A stretch of 37,188 bases of DNA from Didymodactylos carnosus (lineage: Eukaryota > Rotifera > Eurotatoria > Philodinida > Philodinidae): NCBI GenBank assembly GCA_905250885.1, contig CAJNOQ010001020.1, positions 1 through 37,188 of the forward strand. The letters run 5' to 3'. The notes under the pieces were generated by a model. The model ran no database searches and had not been told where the DNA came from. It saw only the letters and a list, made by a program, of their open reading frames with translations. The translations under genes were made by a program, and so were the position numbers. Positions within the stretch are counted from its first letter, which is position 1. Each line of letters begins with the position of its first letter. This document shows, piece by piece, positions 12,190 through 23,935 of the stretch.

Positions 12190-12840
12190 CTTGAAAATTC
12201 AGCGTCAAGATCTTGATACTGAATTTGCAAGAACATCAAATCAGATATATCAACAAATCTTGATCTACGGCTTGGAGTCTGGTGTATCTCGAGGATTCCA
12301 TACCAAGATCTTGAAAAGATTTAATGACGAAATTATACTTGTTATTCTCTCTATCACCGCTTTTGTTTTACAGTGCCCATGCCTATATAAGAAACAGTAT
12401 TCGCCCTGTAAATAAATGAAAATATATATAATGAAAAAATATATGGACATAACAGTTGATTGAACAGCTTCCGTATTGTCTGAACGGTACTGTAAGAACT
12501 CTAAACTGAGCAATACTATTGGTACAGTACAGGACTGCAAAGCTAGCCCTGTAGAATACAACAGATAAAAATAAAAAATAACTGAAAGTAATACCGTACG
12601 AATGCCAAAACTATTCAAGATTTCATCAAGATTCTGTACAGATATCGAAAATCTTGATCAAGTTCTTTCAAGGCAGATTCTGTAACAAAAATTGTCGAAA
12701 TCTTGAACTGCAAGGTGATCTCAAGATCGCCAGGTGTCGAAAAATCTGCGTAAGATCTTGAAGTAATTGAACAGAAACTTGAGAAATCTTTCAAGTTTTA
12801 ATCAAGATCTTGACTCAAGACCTTTGACCTGGAGTATACG
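12190..12840. repeat. Stretch dense in the palindrome CAAGATCTTG and half-sites
   Basis: Three full CAAGATCTTG palindromes (near 12208, 12303 and 12805) and several near or half copies (TCAAGATT, AATCTTGA, TAAGATCTTGA, TCAAGATCG) are packed into the two ends, about 12200-12320 and 12610-12830, around a more ordinary middle. This looks like a diverged foldback or TIR element built from short subterminal repeats. No protein is encoded. Ends and target duplication could not be fixed. Confidence 0.5.
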
Positions 12841-14005
12841 CCATGTAGAAATTTGGGTGCTCGTAAGCGCATTGTATCGCTAATGTTTTCACATAAAATC
12901 ACGTGATCCTTACATACCATAGGTAACTTAATGCACACTTTGAGTGTTTAACACACTAGTGAAATATTTTCTACATTCTCTGTAGCATCCTGTTTTTAAG
13001 CGCATAAAGCTGCCAGAAAAATGCAACTAGCGCACATCCTAATAGTACGTCTCAATCATGTATATTATGAACGCATTTTAATATAGGAGCATACTATTTT
13101 TTGCGATAACACGTAGGAGAGTGAAAAACAGGCGCGATAAAATCTTACATGAACGTTCTATAGATCACCTGGTCGAGATCTATCGCACGCTGTATGATTC
13201 TTAAATTTCAAGTCGAAGCCAGTGCTTCTTTATCCTTTGAAATGCTTCTACGTTTCCCACTAAAGTTGCGTTTCTTTCAAAAGACTGCACAGCTGTGAAA
13301 ATTTGCTTTGTGCTTAACTTTATTGAACGAGATTTTTTTGTCAAATCGTACAAGAATCATTCATCGCGAATTATAGATATACAGACAAACGTAAATCACA
13401 GTAACAGAAGATTTGTATAACTGTTGAATAAGAAGAACAGAGTTGTGATAGATAATCTATAGAACACGAGGTTGTCATTATTGGGAATACGAAAAGCCTA
13501 AGAATTAATCGGTCAAATATGTTACTTTTTAACGTTTTTAAGCAATTATAGAGGGTTTTAGAAACAACGTTTATCTAGCATAGCATACAATCGAATCGTT
13601 AGATGTAAGAGCCATATTAAACAAAAATCCTTAAGATAGATGACAATTTTGTTCTTAACTCATAGTCTGCATCTTAAGTGTTTGTTATTTAATATAGCTT
13701 TACAGTTTAAAATACGAGTCATATTCACCGAAGACTTTCAAAGTATTTTCTAAATGTCAAAACGGTTATAAGTATTTATAAATAGATTTATAGCTAATTA
13801 TTTACAACTATTCGATTTAAACTGTTCGCTTATCCAATAGTCAAAAATAAAATCATTTATAAATTACTGTATTTTAATCTCTTCAGTGGTCAAATTACAA
13901 CTGTATGCACTTGAAAAAGAACAACAGCATGGAGAAATCGTTCGATATATTACATAGGATCAGTATGTAGTATTTAATTACAAATTAACATTAAAACGAA
14001 ATTAT
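12841..14005. other. Non-coding stretch downstream of the LURP-one gene
   Basis: No reading frame, RNA gene or clear repeat was recognised on either strand. Confidence 0.5.
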
Positions 14006-15134
14006 TCATTCATCTTTTGGACTATGGCAACATAAATGTAGAACAATTACAAGAGCTAACAATGCACACACATCATCTTCACCCTCCTCTATATCGATCG
14101 TATACAGTTTATCTTTCGTAACTTTTGCTATCACATGATCCTTGAGTGTTGCAACAGAAAAATCGCTACCAAAATAGTCACCATTGATTTTGAATTTACT
14201 ATCATCTAATTCTGTTGTAATAGAAAATTCATGTCGTAATAAATTTAATTTTTTTCGTACATGTAAAATTAAAACACCATGTTTGTTGTAAATGTCATAG
14301 GGTAATGTACAAATATTACCTCAACAATTGAATGAACAGAGGATTCAAACAAGAAATGATTGATGAGGAGAAATTTTGATACATTATCAACTATTTAAAG
14401 TATTACTAATAGCGGTGTATTGAACGCAGAGCATTAAGCTTTCTTCAGAACAGCTTGATCACAAAACGGGAATCTAGAGAAAGAATTTGATATCAAACAA
14501 TTGTAGTATGTAAAAAATAAGAAAAAAATTAATCACATAAAATTTACATAACTCAAATGTTGGTCGTAGTGAAAAAAATTTCTTTTCTATTGTACACACA
14601 ATATTGTCACCTATGGCACAAAACAAAGATAACAATATAAACTTTTGTACGAAAAAGATGAACACGAGTCCACATATCAATCGGTGTTGTAACAAGCATT
14701 TGGCTATTTTAATATGTATGAATTCTATCTTACAATCTGTTCATACATAGAATGGAAATAGAGACAGCGGAGTAAGTCACAAGCTGTAGGGGTGAATTTT
14801 TTTCGCGTTAAAATACGAAAGGGACAGCTCTTGTATGACAAGATCTTCACGCTGTTTCACATTCCAAAATCTGTGAGGGCGTCGTTTCCACTTCCCTTAC
14901 GGTTCCCCACCCTCTAGATGATAACAAACTATTTCTTCGAAGCCCAAAAAATCCTTTCCACGAAAAAGAAGTCACAGGTTTTTTTCTCTGGAATGTCGTC
15001 GTACCTAAATCGAAAAAAGTTAGTTTACGCATTACTGAATTCATCTCATTTTTAACAGAATATCGTTCCAATCCTTCTTCATCATGAATAGTGAATTTCC
15101 CGGTAATTTCATCAATGTTTAAAGTAAATTTCAT
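14006..15134 (-). CDS. LURP-one-related (tubby-C-like fold) protein, 3 exons
   Basis: A small beta-barrel protein of the LOR/DUF567 family (plant LURP1, bacterial YxjI), structurally related to tubby C-terminal and scramblase folds; its role in animals is not known. Exons 15134-15005, 14610-14548 and 14319-14006 are in phase and give 168 aa, the usual family length. Exon 1 has FTIHDEEGLERYSVKNE and RKLTFFDL. Exon 2 (63 nt) supplies CTIEKKFFSLRPTFEL, matching the family's 'IxxKLLSLRPTYEI'. Exon 3 has the GDYFGSDFSV turn and ends YTIDIEEGEDDVCALLALVI, matching 'DTYxVDIxxGEDDxxILAIVVxxD'. No signal peptide. Introns are longer (394 and 228 bp) than in neighbouring genes. I assigned the tiny middle exon from splice sites and family fit; without it the protein would lack one repeat strand pair. 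Confidence 0.85.
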
Positions 15135-16196
15135 TATAATTCGGCTTAAAATATTGTAATACGTTCACTACTCACGACTAATACGCGTTGCTATATTGTA
15201 TTATAATCGATTGCAAATGCATAGAGGTGACAGCGTTACGCATGTATGGTTTTGCAAGGTGCTATCACAAATAAATCAATGCCAATTTATAACAGTTGTT
15301 TTTGATGTCTATTACACCAATATGAAAAGAGAAAGTACGAGGGAATTTGCACTGAGATAACTTTATGTGAATACGAGTTTTTTAAAACAAATATTAGACC
15401 GAATGAGGATAAAAATAGTACAAAGTAATTCATGCATATCCAAAGACTAGAAATAACTTCAGACAGAAGAATTATGCATAAAATGAAGTACTTCAATCCA
15501 GTCCTCGAACCACTGAATAATCATTAGCATGCGTGCAAAGATATTTTACTGCACAGTCTATTTTAACAATTCTCAAAGCAAAAAATGAGCTACGTTAGAA
15601 ACGACATGATCGATACCCTTGTGATCCATACTAGATCAATGGAGTCATTATTCGGAACAACATTACAGCAATTGAACTGATGAATAGTTTTTTCATCGTT
15701 GCAAAGTGATATTTATACCGTTTTTTTTGCATTAATATCGCAATAATGCTAACGATCTAACGCTATTGAACAACTCATCAGAGAACTAACTAGAAGTTTC
15801 GAAGAGAACCAAAAATATGAGTTCAATAATTCTTGAATGGTGTTAAAACAATCACATTTATTTAAATAGCGACAGTACGATCCTGAAAGTGTGCATCTAG
15901 CATCATCAACTATCGTATTTTTGATTCGGATAATTATTCTAATCCTCTTGATATTAATTTGTGTATCTTTATTTTTATCGCTTCTTTTGTTATCATAAAC
16001 ACCTCAGTTCTGTTCTCTACTTTGTCTATTTATAACTTAGTTATTGAATAATCAAGCTTCGTTATGTAGCGTGATAAGTGATGCAGTTAAGGGCGAATAC
16101 AAATTCATATCTGCATAGGTACATGAGTGGAATACTATATATTTTATTTTTTGAATAAAAAGTTTCAGAATTAAATGAATTGCTTTCTATCACTTA
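15135..16196. other. Upstream region of the LURP-one gene, nothing recognised
   Basis: AT-rich DNA without a supportable gene, RNA or repeat on either strand. Promoter sequences for the minus-strand LURP-one gene must lie near 15150-15300 but show no named motif. Confidence 0.45.
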
Positions 16197-16795
16197 CGAG
16201 GGAACCTTTCGAAGTGATTAAACGCTTTTTGCTCGGAATCTAGTGGATTATAGGTTATCGACCATGCTGATTACGAATATGAACATGAGGGTTGCCATTA
16301 GCCCTTCGAAGACCTGGTTTTCTAGAAAACCAGTTTTTCAGAAACTCTAAAATATAACCCGAACCTTTCTTAATAAGGCATGATTGTAGCCCGCAAATTT
16401 CTGATTAAAATGAGACATCTCCCAGCTTTACACGACTTTTCTTTGCAAAAATTCACACGAAAAATCCTAAATTAATTTCTCCTTATTTCTGTAGCTTTGA
16501 GCTGACAATGAACATTTAACGCTTTTCTTGTAAATTCTATAACTTTTCAAGAAAGGTCGTATAAAGCTGGGAGATGTCTCATTTTAATCAGAAATTTTCG
16601 GGCTACAACCATGTCTTATTAAGAAAGGTTCGGGTTATATTTTAGAGTTTCTGAAAAACTGATTTTCTAGAAAACCAGGTCTTCGAAGGGTTAATGGCAA
16701 TCCCCATGGTCATATTCGTAATCAGCATGATGGATAACCTATAACCCACTAGATTCCGAGAAAAAAGCGTTTAATCACCTCGAAAGGTTCCCTCG
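16197..16795. mobile_element. Palindromic MITE, PIF/Harbinger type by target duplication
   Basis: A 599-bp foldback element. It begins CGAGGGAACCTTTCGAAGTG and ends with its near-exact inverse, CGAAAGGTTCCCTCG. Each arm is about 245 bp and the two are roughly 90-95% complementary by eye; the loop is about 100 bp. It is bracketed by TTA on both sides (16194-16196 and 16796-16798), a 3-bp target duplication typical of PIF/Harbinger elements. No transposase is present, so it depends on an element elsewhere. Such an arm pair would form a long RNA hairpin if transcribed. Confidence 0.8.
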
Positions 16796-17248
16796 TTAGT
16801 TCTTGCGATCTATTTGACCAACTACATAAATGTGATTTTGAATTTTGAGCTTTGTTTCGCTTCTTGTCTTCTCCTAACTACTCTATACTTCATGTCGGTA
16901 CACTTCGTTTCAACGGAAGCAAGATTAACTACTAATCACTACTAATGAGAACAACACTCAACAGCCAACGAATAATACCAAGTTACTTAGTAAAAAAGAA
17001 TGTTTTAAAATACATACGGCCACACGATATTTTTATATTATTGAAATTATCTAACGTAATTGATTGGTATATGTTTGGACTCTTATCATGTCTTATCATT
17101 GCATCAAATATTGTCCTCACCAAACTCGTTAAATATTGAAATTGAACATTATAGCTATGTAAAATAAGTAGAGTATAGTAGCATGTCTCAGCATTGCGCA
17201 CAGGTTAGGTAGCATCGTTAATTGTTTATCTATTAAGAGCTTTTTGTC

Positions 17249-17514
17249 CAGAGATGGGCGAGTACATGGATTTCTGAGTATGTGTACGAGTACGAGTGAG
17301 AGTACAAGTATTTTGTGAAAAGTACTCGAGTATTTTTTTTTCTGACGAAGTCAGTGAATCCAAGAAAATTTCTGAATAAATCGATTTTTTTATATGCAAA
17401 TAGTAAAAAAAAAGGTCACCAGTTTTTTGGGAAGTACCCGAGTATTTTTTGGAATACTCGAGCACGAGTACTAGAAATTTTGTACTCGAGTATACTCGTA
17501 CTCGTCCATCTCTG
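17249..17514. mobile_element. hAT-type MITE with perfect 8-bp target duplication
   Basis: The 266-bp element starts CAGAGATGGGCGAGTAC and ends with the inverse, GTACTCGTCCATCTCTG. It is flanked by identical copies of TTTTTGTC (17241-17248 and 17515-17522). An 8-bp duplication with CAGRG...CYCTG ends marks the hAT superfamily. The subterminal regions carry many copies of GAGTAC/GTACTC and ACTCGAGTA, likely transposase-binding repeats. No coding capacity. Confidence 0.88.
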
Positions 17515-18035
17515 TTTTTGTCTCCTCTTTTATATAAGAAAAACAGTCCATAAAAAGGTTATCATATTAGCGTTGTCGAAACCACTAGCGTGCTGAATGA
17601 CGAAACAGTCTCTTATTTTGTGCACTTTTGCTATATTGGAAAAACGTCATTTATTGAATGAAAATTTTAAAACTATTCGGATGAAAATTAAAATTACTGA
17701 AGTATCTGCAAGTAACGACGCTAGAAGATACTAAGATACTCTTTCGGATATATCACGCTAACGGCACTAAGACGATTAAGAAATTTTGGGTTTTGTGCTT
17801 GTTTTTCTAACACACCTTCCACAGCAATAGTATACGACACAAATCACTTTCTTTTCATAGCCGACACGATCAAGATATGTCAATGATTTTATAACGCGAG
17901 GAAAATGTATGACATTTGCACACATGTGGCATCATCTGGTAATATGAGTGCATTATAAAAATAAACCATCTCAAAACAAAACCAAAAGTAATTCGCAGTT
18001 GTAAAATAGAAAATAAAAACAACACTAAACTTAAA

Positions 18036-18103
18036 AACACTTACTGAAAAGTAATATTAAACACTTACTACTTAATAAAACACTTACTAAAAAGTAATAT
18101 AAC
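18036..18103. repeat. Three imperfect tandem copies of an approx. 24-bp unit
   Basis: The unit ACACTTACTRAAAAGTAATAT is repeated at 18036, 18061 and 18080, the middle copy shortened. It is a simple local duplication with no coding meaning. Confidence 0.55.
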
Positions 18104-18810
18104 ATGTTTTTTACGTCGCAGTCCCGCGAATTCGTTCTAAGTTTTTTTTTTCTAAGAATTTCTAGCCAGAATGAACCCAAAAATCACGTTAATCGCAGAA
18201 CAAGTCATAACAGCTTCTGCAAGATACAAAAAATCTTTAGTCAATTTGTTTGATAACTGATGTTCGTTCTCTAGAACACTTCCTTCAGTGAACGTATAAC
18301 ATCAAATATGGCGCTAATCGCATGCGTAAAAATGTGACAGTAAATTTTTCCTATAATATTGACGGATTCTTGTCACGACAATACTAAGCTTCTTCACACT
18401 ACAGAAGTCTTTCGAAAACTGTTACAAAACAAAAACATACATTACATAACATTTTGTATTTTGAAAGAAAATTGTTACAAACCTTCGCTTATAATTGGCA
18501 AATTGATTTTAGCAATAAAAAAACAGACTTTGAGTCAATAAAGTTAGAAGGTGTTTTTCAGAAATCAACCAGCGAACGAATACATCCAAAAATCGTGCAG
18601 ATAACGTAATCATAATGTTAATAGAAAAACTGTAATATTGTAGTGACAGATGTTGCCTTCATTTTCGCTGAAGAAGGAAATTCTTCAATAGTACAGTGGA
18701 GATAAAGCCGCTCGGTGATCTAATAAGGCAATAACCAGCAATGTGCCTGCTGATACTGTTCATTTGACTAATATTTAAACAAGTAACGCTCATCATTCTG
18801 ACTCGTTTCG

Positions 18811-19567
18811 CCCTTGACTGTAAGGTTCTGTTTTATTTAAGTGTACATGAAATCTTCCGAAACGTATATGCGCAAACAAGAAAAGCTTTCCTATAGTTCT
18901 CATAAAGGGATCGAAAACTTCATCACGTTGTTCTTCTAAATTCGACTGAAACAATGTTCATCGATAATAGTAGCTCATATTAAACCAGTCACATTTCTAG
19001 TAGCGAAAAAATTAGTCACTATATCCACCAATCAAAGTTTGTCGTCGCACCTTTATCGTTTTCTTTCTCAAGCCTTGTTGAATTCTGAGTCGAAAGTGCG
19101 TCCAATGTGTTACTTTAATGAAGTAATTCATTCAGTTAGATTTATATCAAAACTCAATAACAAAACTCAATTTTATTCCAATCTTAGAGTTCTAATTAAC
19201 CAATAATGAAAGGATGACCTAAGACTACATTAAACTCAGTCCTAACTTATTCTAACCTTTATTCTAGGCCCGTTCCTTACAGTCAAGATAATACCTTTTG
19301 ACTTCACACTTTATTATACATCGCAAAGTGGTGTCCTCTGTTAAGTTTAACGTTTATTGATTATAATAATTTTGCGTACCTAAGGTTGCTGTCCGATGAC
19401 CTATGCATGCTCTACATATTATACCTGACAAAAGTGTATTAGTTCTTAGGATCTAGTCTTCTCTCTTTCGACTGGCTGTCCACCGAATAGCTCGTGGCCA
19501 TTTTTGCATGTTATTCGGACAGACATACAATTAATTTTCTCTACGCTTTCCTTATTACAGTCAAGGG
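18811..19567. mobile_element. Possible TIR element (CCCTTGACTGTAA ends)
   Basis: CCCTTGACTGTAA at 18811 is matched by the inverse TTACAGTCAAGGG ending at 19567, a 13-bp perfect pair 757 bp apart. A further TTACAGTCAAG lies inside, at about 19276. No coding sequence and no clear target duplication, so the superfamily is unknown. The pair could be an old non-autonomous DNA transposon. Confidence 0.4.
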
Positions 19568-20694
19568 AATATAGGTGAAATGACGTGGCATGAACGAGTT
19601 ATCATATGATCGTCGCATTGTTTTGTTCTATTCTGAAAAAACCTAAAAGAACGTCGAAAAAAGACGAGTAGTTATCAATAAGGATATACTTGACGGATTT
19701 GAATATAAAGACTAATATATCGGAGTTGTCGATGTTAATTAGTACTGTATTTGGTTTAGTTTTCGGTACACTCTTTATTATAGATTATTTCATTTTATAA
19801 TTACGAAGTTTCTACTGAATTTTTTCACAAAGAAACATCTTCGATTATGGTCATCATTCAAGTTTCTCAAACTCATTCGCCATTGAACAATAACGTGTCT
19901 AGTAAGAAATCGTTTGTTTATTCATATTTTATCACAATTTTAGAATTAGTCTGATATGATATTTTTTTCTCTATTCAGAGAAAAGTTGAGCATTCATTTG
20001 TAGAGCAAAAGTTTTCAAAAAGTTAAACTCCCAACCAGCGGTGGATTCACCCAACATGCGTTACGTGCGGCCATGCCTACCTTGAAACATAAAAAATTGC
20101 TTTTTGTCCACTGCTAACTGTAAAAATTTTTTCTTATAAATACACGTACGTAATGTGAAAATTTTCTAGGCGTGCCACAACACTCACATTCATTTCACTT
20201 CTATGTTGTCTTCCTACGGGGTGCATACTACTAAGTGACATGTGCTTTCAAGCAAGTGGAAATTCTTTCGGTCACACTCATAATTCACTATTATGCAGAG
20301 AGTCTGTTTGCGTACTTATTCAAGCTCATCAAAATAAAATAAATCGATGAAAATAAATTTCATTTAAAAACCTCGCAGGTTCTGTCTTTCCTTTTGTCAT
20401 TAGTAAAAGAAAAACGACGTTTTTTGGCAAAGAGGACAATAGTACAATAGACGATTTTACAGCATAAATTTTAGTGTTTAAATCCTTCCTACTTTGATGT
20501 CCTCGCTTATTTTACATTACTGCAATCATTGTCCAATCGATTCAATATATGTCTTTTTTGATTTGTTTAAGTGAGGCGAGAGAGGTCACATGTTTTTTTT
20601 GTTTGTCTAATTATTTATGTTGTTAATTCTGAAATTTCAATTTGAGTTTGACGCTGGATCCACAACAAAAAGAACAAAGACAAATTACTCCAAC
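19568..20694. other. VMP1 upstream region, no gene seen
   Basis: Non-coding AT-rich sequence leading to the VMP1 start. The 5' UTR and promoter should lie in the last few hundred bases, but no motif decides their position. Confidence 0.45.
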
Positions 20695-22734
20695 ATGCCA
20701 AGTAAAAAACGCAAAGATCATGAGAATAATCTAACAAAACCATTACAGAACGGTGGCGACTCACATCATAATCAAAATCGACAAACAAACGGCCATATTA
20801 GTAAGACAAAAAATCATTTTTAAAATATATTGATATACCACTTACTGCAACTATTTTCTAATCTTCAGCAGCATCTAAAGAAGATCAAAACGTTTCTTAT
20901 TATCCAACGTCTAACGATAAAAGTCAAACACAAACACGTCGACGTCCACATTTTGAACGACAACAACAACATATCTCGAAAACATCACCAGTTGATTCTA
21001 ACAGGTATGTCAAACGACGAACTTTATTAAGGAACAGAAGGTTTACATGTTCATTCAGTTAGCAATAGTTAAAATCAGTATCATTTTCTAAATGCATATG
21101 CTTTTAACATAAATTTCGTAAATAAGTGAAATCAACTTATGAATCGAGTGTGGCTCATTTGAAATCATCGAAACTGAAAAACAACAATATTAAACACGTC
21201 ATTGTTGTTGTTTAGCCAACCATCATATCACAAACATTCACCTTCTTCTACTTTATCTAAAAGTGAAAAATCAAAACATCCAAAAGGTGATAATAATTCA
21301 GCATCTTCTACGTCGTTGCCATCGAAACAAATATTATTAACAAAGGAAAAAACCCCAAAATCCCAAAAAGAAATGTTACGTCATGAATTATCAAAACTCG
21401 TTTTATGGCGTCGACCAATTTTAACCGTACAGTATTTTGTTTATGAGCTGTTTTATTTGATACGTCATTATTTAACAAAATTTATATCATTTCGAAAAAC
21501 ATTAGCATTTTCAATTTTTTTGTGTTTTATTTTAATCTCAATTTATCATACAGAAGGTCGACATAAAAAAACAATTGATCAAATTGAAACAATATTGTTA
21601 TGGTCATTATATTGGCTAGGATTAGGTGTGATGTCATCCGTGGGTCTCGGGACGGGTTTGCATACATTTCTCCTTTATTTGGGTCCATTTGTTGCTCAAG
21701 TGACGATAGCCGCCTATGAATGTGGGTCAATCAAATTTCCAAAACCACCATATCCAAACGGTATGTTTTATTTTGCTCAGTACATAACAAACAAGTTTGT
21801 TTACTATTAAATTTAGAAATTGTTTGTCCAACAACAACAATAGCACCACAAACCACAACACTAGAAACATCAACTGTATCTTCATCAATTACAAATGATA
21901 CATTAGCAACAGATTTAGCAGCATTATTACTTGACACATCATCAACCTTAATGAATGGACCCATATCATTTTGGAAAATATTGTGGAAAGTGAAATTGGA
22001 AGCGTTTCTATGGGGTCTAGGTAAAACATTACGACAATAAAATTCAGTATTAGTACAACCTTTTAATATTTACATATTACGTTTTTCTACTTTCAGGCAC
22101 TGCACTTGGTGAACTACCACCATATTTTGTTGCACGTACTGCTCGCGCACATAATTTAGATACAGATGATAATACTGAACTATTAGGATTTGACGAATTA
22201 TTATTGAATGCCGAATTAAATCCTTCTCGAAATTTATCTCTATTTGAACGTATGCGCTATACTATATTTCGTCTTATTAAACGAATTGGTTTTTGGGGAA
22301 TATTGTTGTGTGCAAGTATACCAAATCCATTATTTGATTTAGCTGGACTAACATGTGGCTATTTTTCGATACCATTTTGGACATTTTTTACGGCTACAGT
22401 ACTTGGTAAAGCTTTAATTAAAATGTCAATACAAACAATATTTGTTATATTTTTGTTTTCTGAACATCATATGGAACATATTATAAAAATAATGAAGCAA
22501 ATCCCGTATTATGGACGTTCGTTACAAGCTCCATTCAAAGAATGGTTAATTGTGCAAAAGAAAAAAATGCATCGAAAATTGGGAGAACCTGCTAGTATTT
22601 CCAAAGCGTCTTTATTATCCCGAATATTTGATGTGGTAGTTATTGTTATGGTGTGCTTTTTTATTGTGTCTATCATTAATTCATTAGCACAAAGATATTA
22701 TAAACGAACAAGATCTTATTTGAAAACTATGTAA
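20695..22734 (+). CDS. VMP1: Vacuole membrane protein 1 (ER/autophagy scramblase, VTT/DedA family), 5 exons
   Basis: Polytopic ER protein of the VTT (DedA) superfamily that, in animals, scrambles phospholipids and is needed for autophagosome formation and ER-organelle contacts. Exons 20695-20800, 20869-21004, 21216-21760, 21817-22020 and 22097-22734 are in phase: 542 aa. The first 140 residues are hydrophilic (Lys/Ser/Gln-rich), longer than in vertebrates (406 aa total). Family blocks follow: LVLWRRPILTVQYF, then SSVGLGTGLHTFLLYLGP (about 221-238), AAYECGSIKFPKPPYP, LGELPPYFVARTAR, and SIPNPLFDLAGLTCG (about 404-418) with the re-entrant VTT helix. The C terminus, VVIVMVCFFIVSIINSLAQ, matches the last membrane segment. 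A Thr/Ser-rich stretch of about 45 residues after PYPN (from about 265) is inserted before the SFWKI block. The acceptor of exon 2 could be 3 nt later. Introns are 55-211 bp. Intact. Confidence 0.96.
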
Positions 22735-23935
22735 TATGGAGAGAAGAAGCACGTAAGCAAGTTTTGATTCTGTTTATAGTATTTATTTTTCTGTTTTTGG
22801 GGTCATTATTTTTTGTCATTTTTTATTTTTGAATGATGCTGTTTTGTTTTTTTATCTTTGTTCTGTGTCATTGCTTTTTTTTTCGTGTTTCAACATATGA
22901 TTCATTGTTTTGTGTGTATGTGCGTGTTTGTTTTTGTCGTGAGTTATTTTGAATGTACATGTACGATTAAAAGCAAAATCAAAATGTTATTAAGAGATCA
23001 AAATATGTGATAAATACTGGCTTTATGTTTTCATCTAGGAAGGAGGATATAGAATCTAAGCATAACGAGCAAAAAAATTATGGTTGTGGTAGGAAGACTC
23101 ACGCTGTATGACTAAGGTTGAGTTGAAGGAGGCTTTTATCGCAATTTTCTTGAATAATATTATTTCGATGTTCTTTAGAAACACCGCCGTTCTCACGTAT
23201 TCAAAAGAAAATTTGAAACATTTCTTATGAACATATCTCTTGTAAAAGTGATTAATACGAGCTTGAAATGTATGAAGCAAGGAATAATAGTAATCGTTGC
23301 AATCAATGTACTGTATCAAAGTTTTGTTTATGTGCACACTTTTTTGTCCTTAAATGACCATTGTAATCTTGTTTTCTTTGTTTACCAATATAACCTGTGC
23401 ACAATAATCTCTATTCCGAAACAGTTTTAATCTAATCTGTTATTGTATTTAACCTATGTTTTTTTTTACGTTTTATATGGATGGTTTTTCTTTTTCTTTA
23501 TCGAGCACTTCGATCAATTGATTGACCTCCCAGTCTAAACTTAAGAGGTAGTTCCCTCACCATTTCTGTTTATGTTTTTGTGAGTTTATCTTTGTTTTTC
23601 ATGCAATAACTATTGTTTTCAGTTTTCTGTCACTCTTAATGAGAGTATAAGATAGCTCAAAGTATTATGCTACTATACAAGAAGGAAAAAATCTGAAACT
23701 TTGCATTATTCCTTCACACCTGGTTTACACGAGTATTTTTCGTTAAATATAACAAGAATTGCACAAAGAAAGAACCATCAGTAAATAACAATTGGAAAAT
23801 ATTAAACGGGAATGTTGACACATTAAGAAAATTTTACGTTAAGTTTTTCGAATTTAAAAATACTATCGTGTATTTTCGAGATACCGTGGTATATGCCTGA
23901 CTAAAAGTAAATGCGTATGCAATGGAGAAAATACC
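22735..23935. other. VMP1 3' flank
   Basis: T-rich, T/G-rich stretch at about 22770-22950, probably the VMP1 3' UTR and terminator region, followed by non-coding DNA. Open frames on both strands near 23056-23430 have no protein-like features. Confidence 0.45.

Noticed and set aside
12191-12618. Open frames of 74 and 117 codons on opposite strands
   Set aside because: They run through the CAAGATCTTG repeat region and show repeat-driven composition.
14847-15004. Read-through extension of LURP-one exon 1 (TTTFQRKKPVTSFSWK...)
   Set aside because: A GT donor at 15004 and the matching downstream exons restore the family sequence; the extension is intronic.
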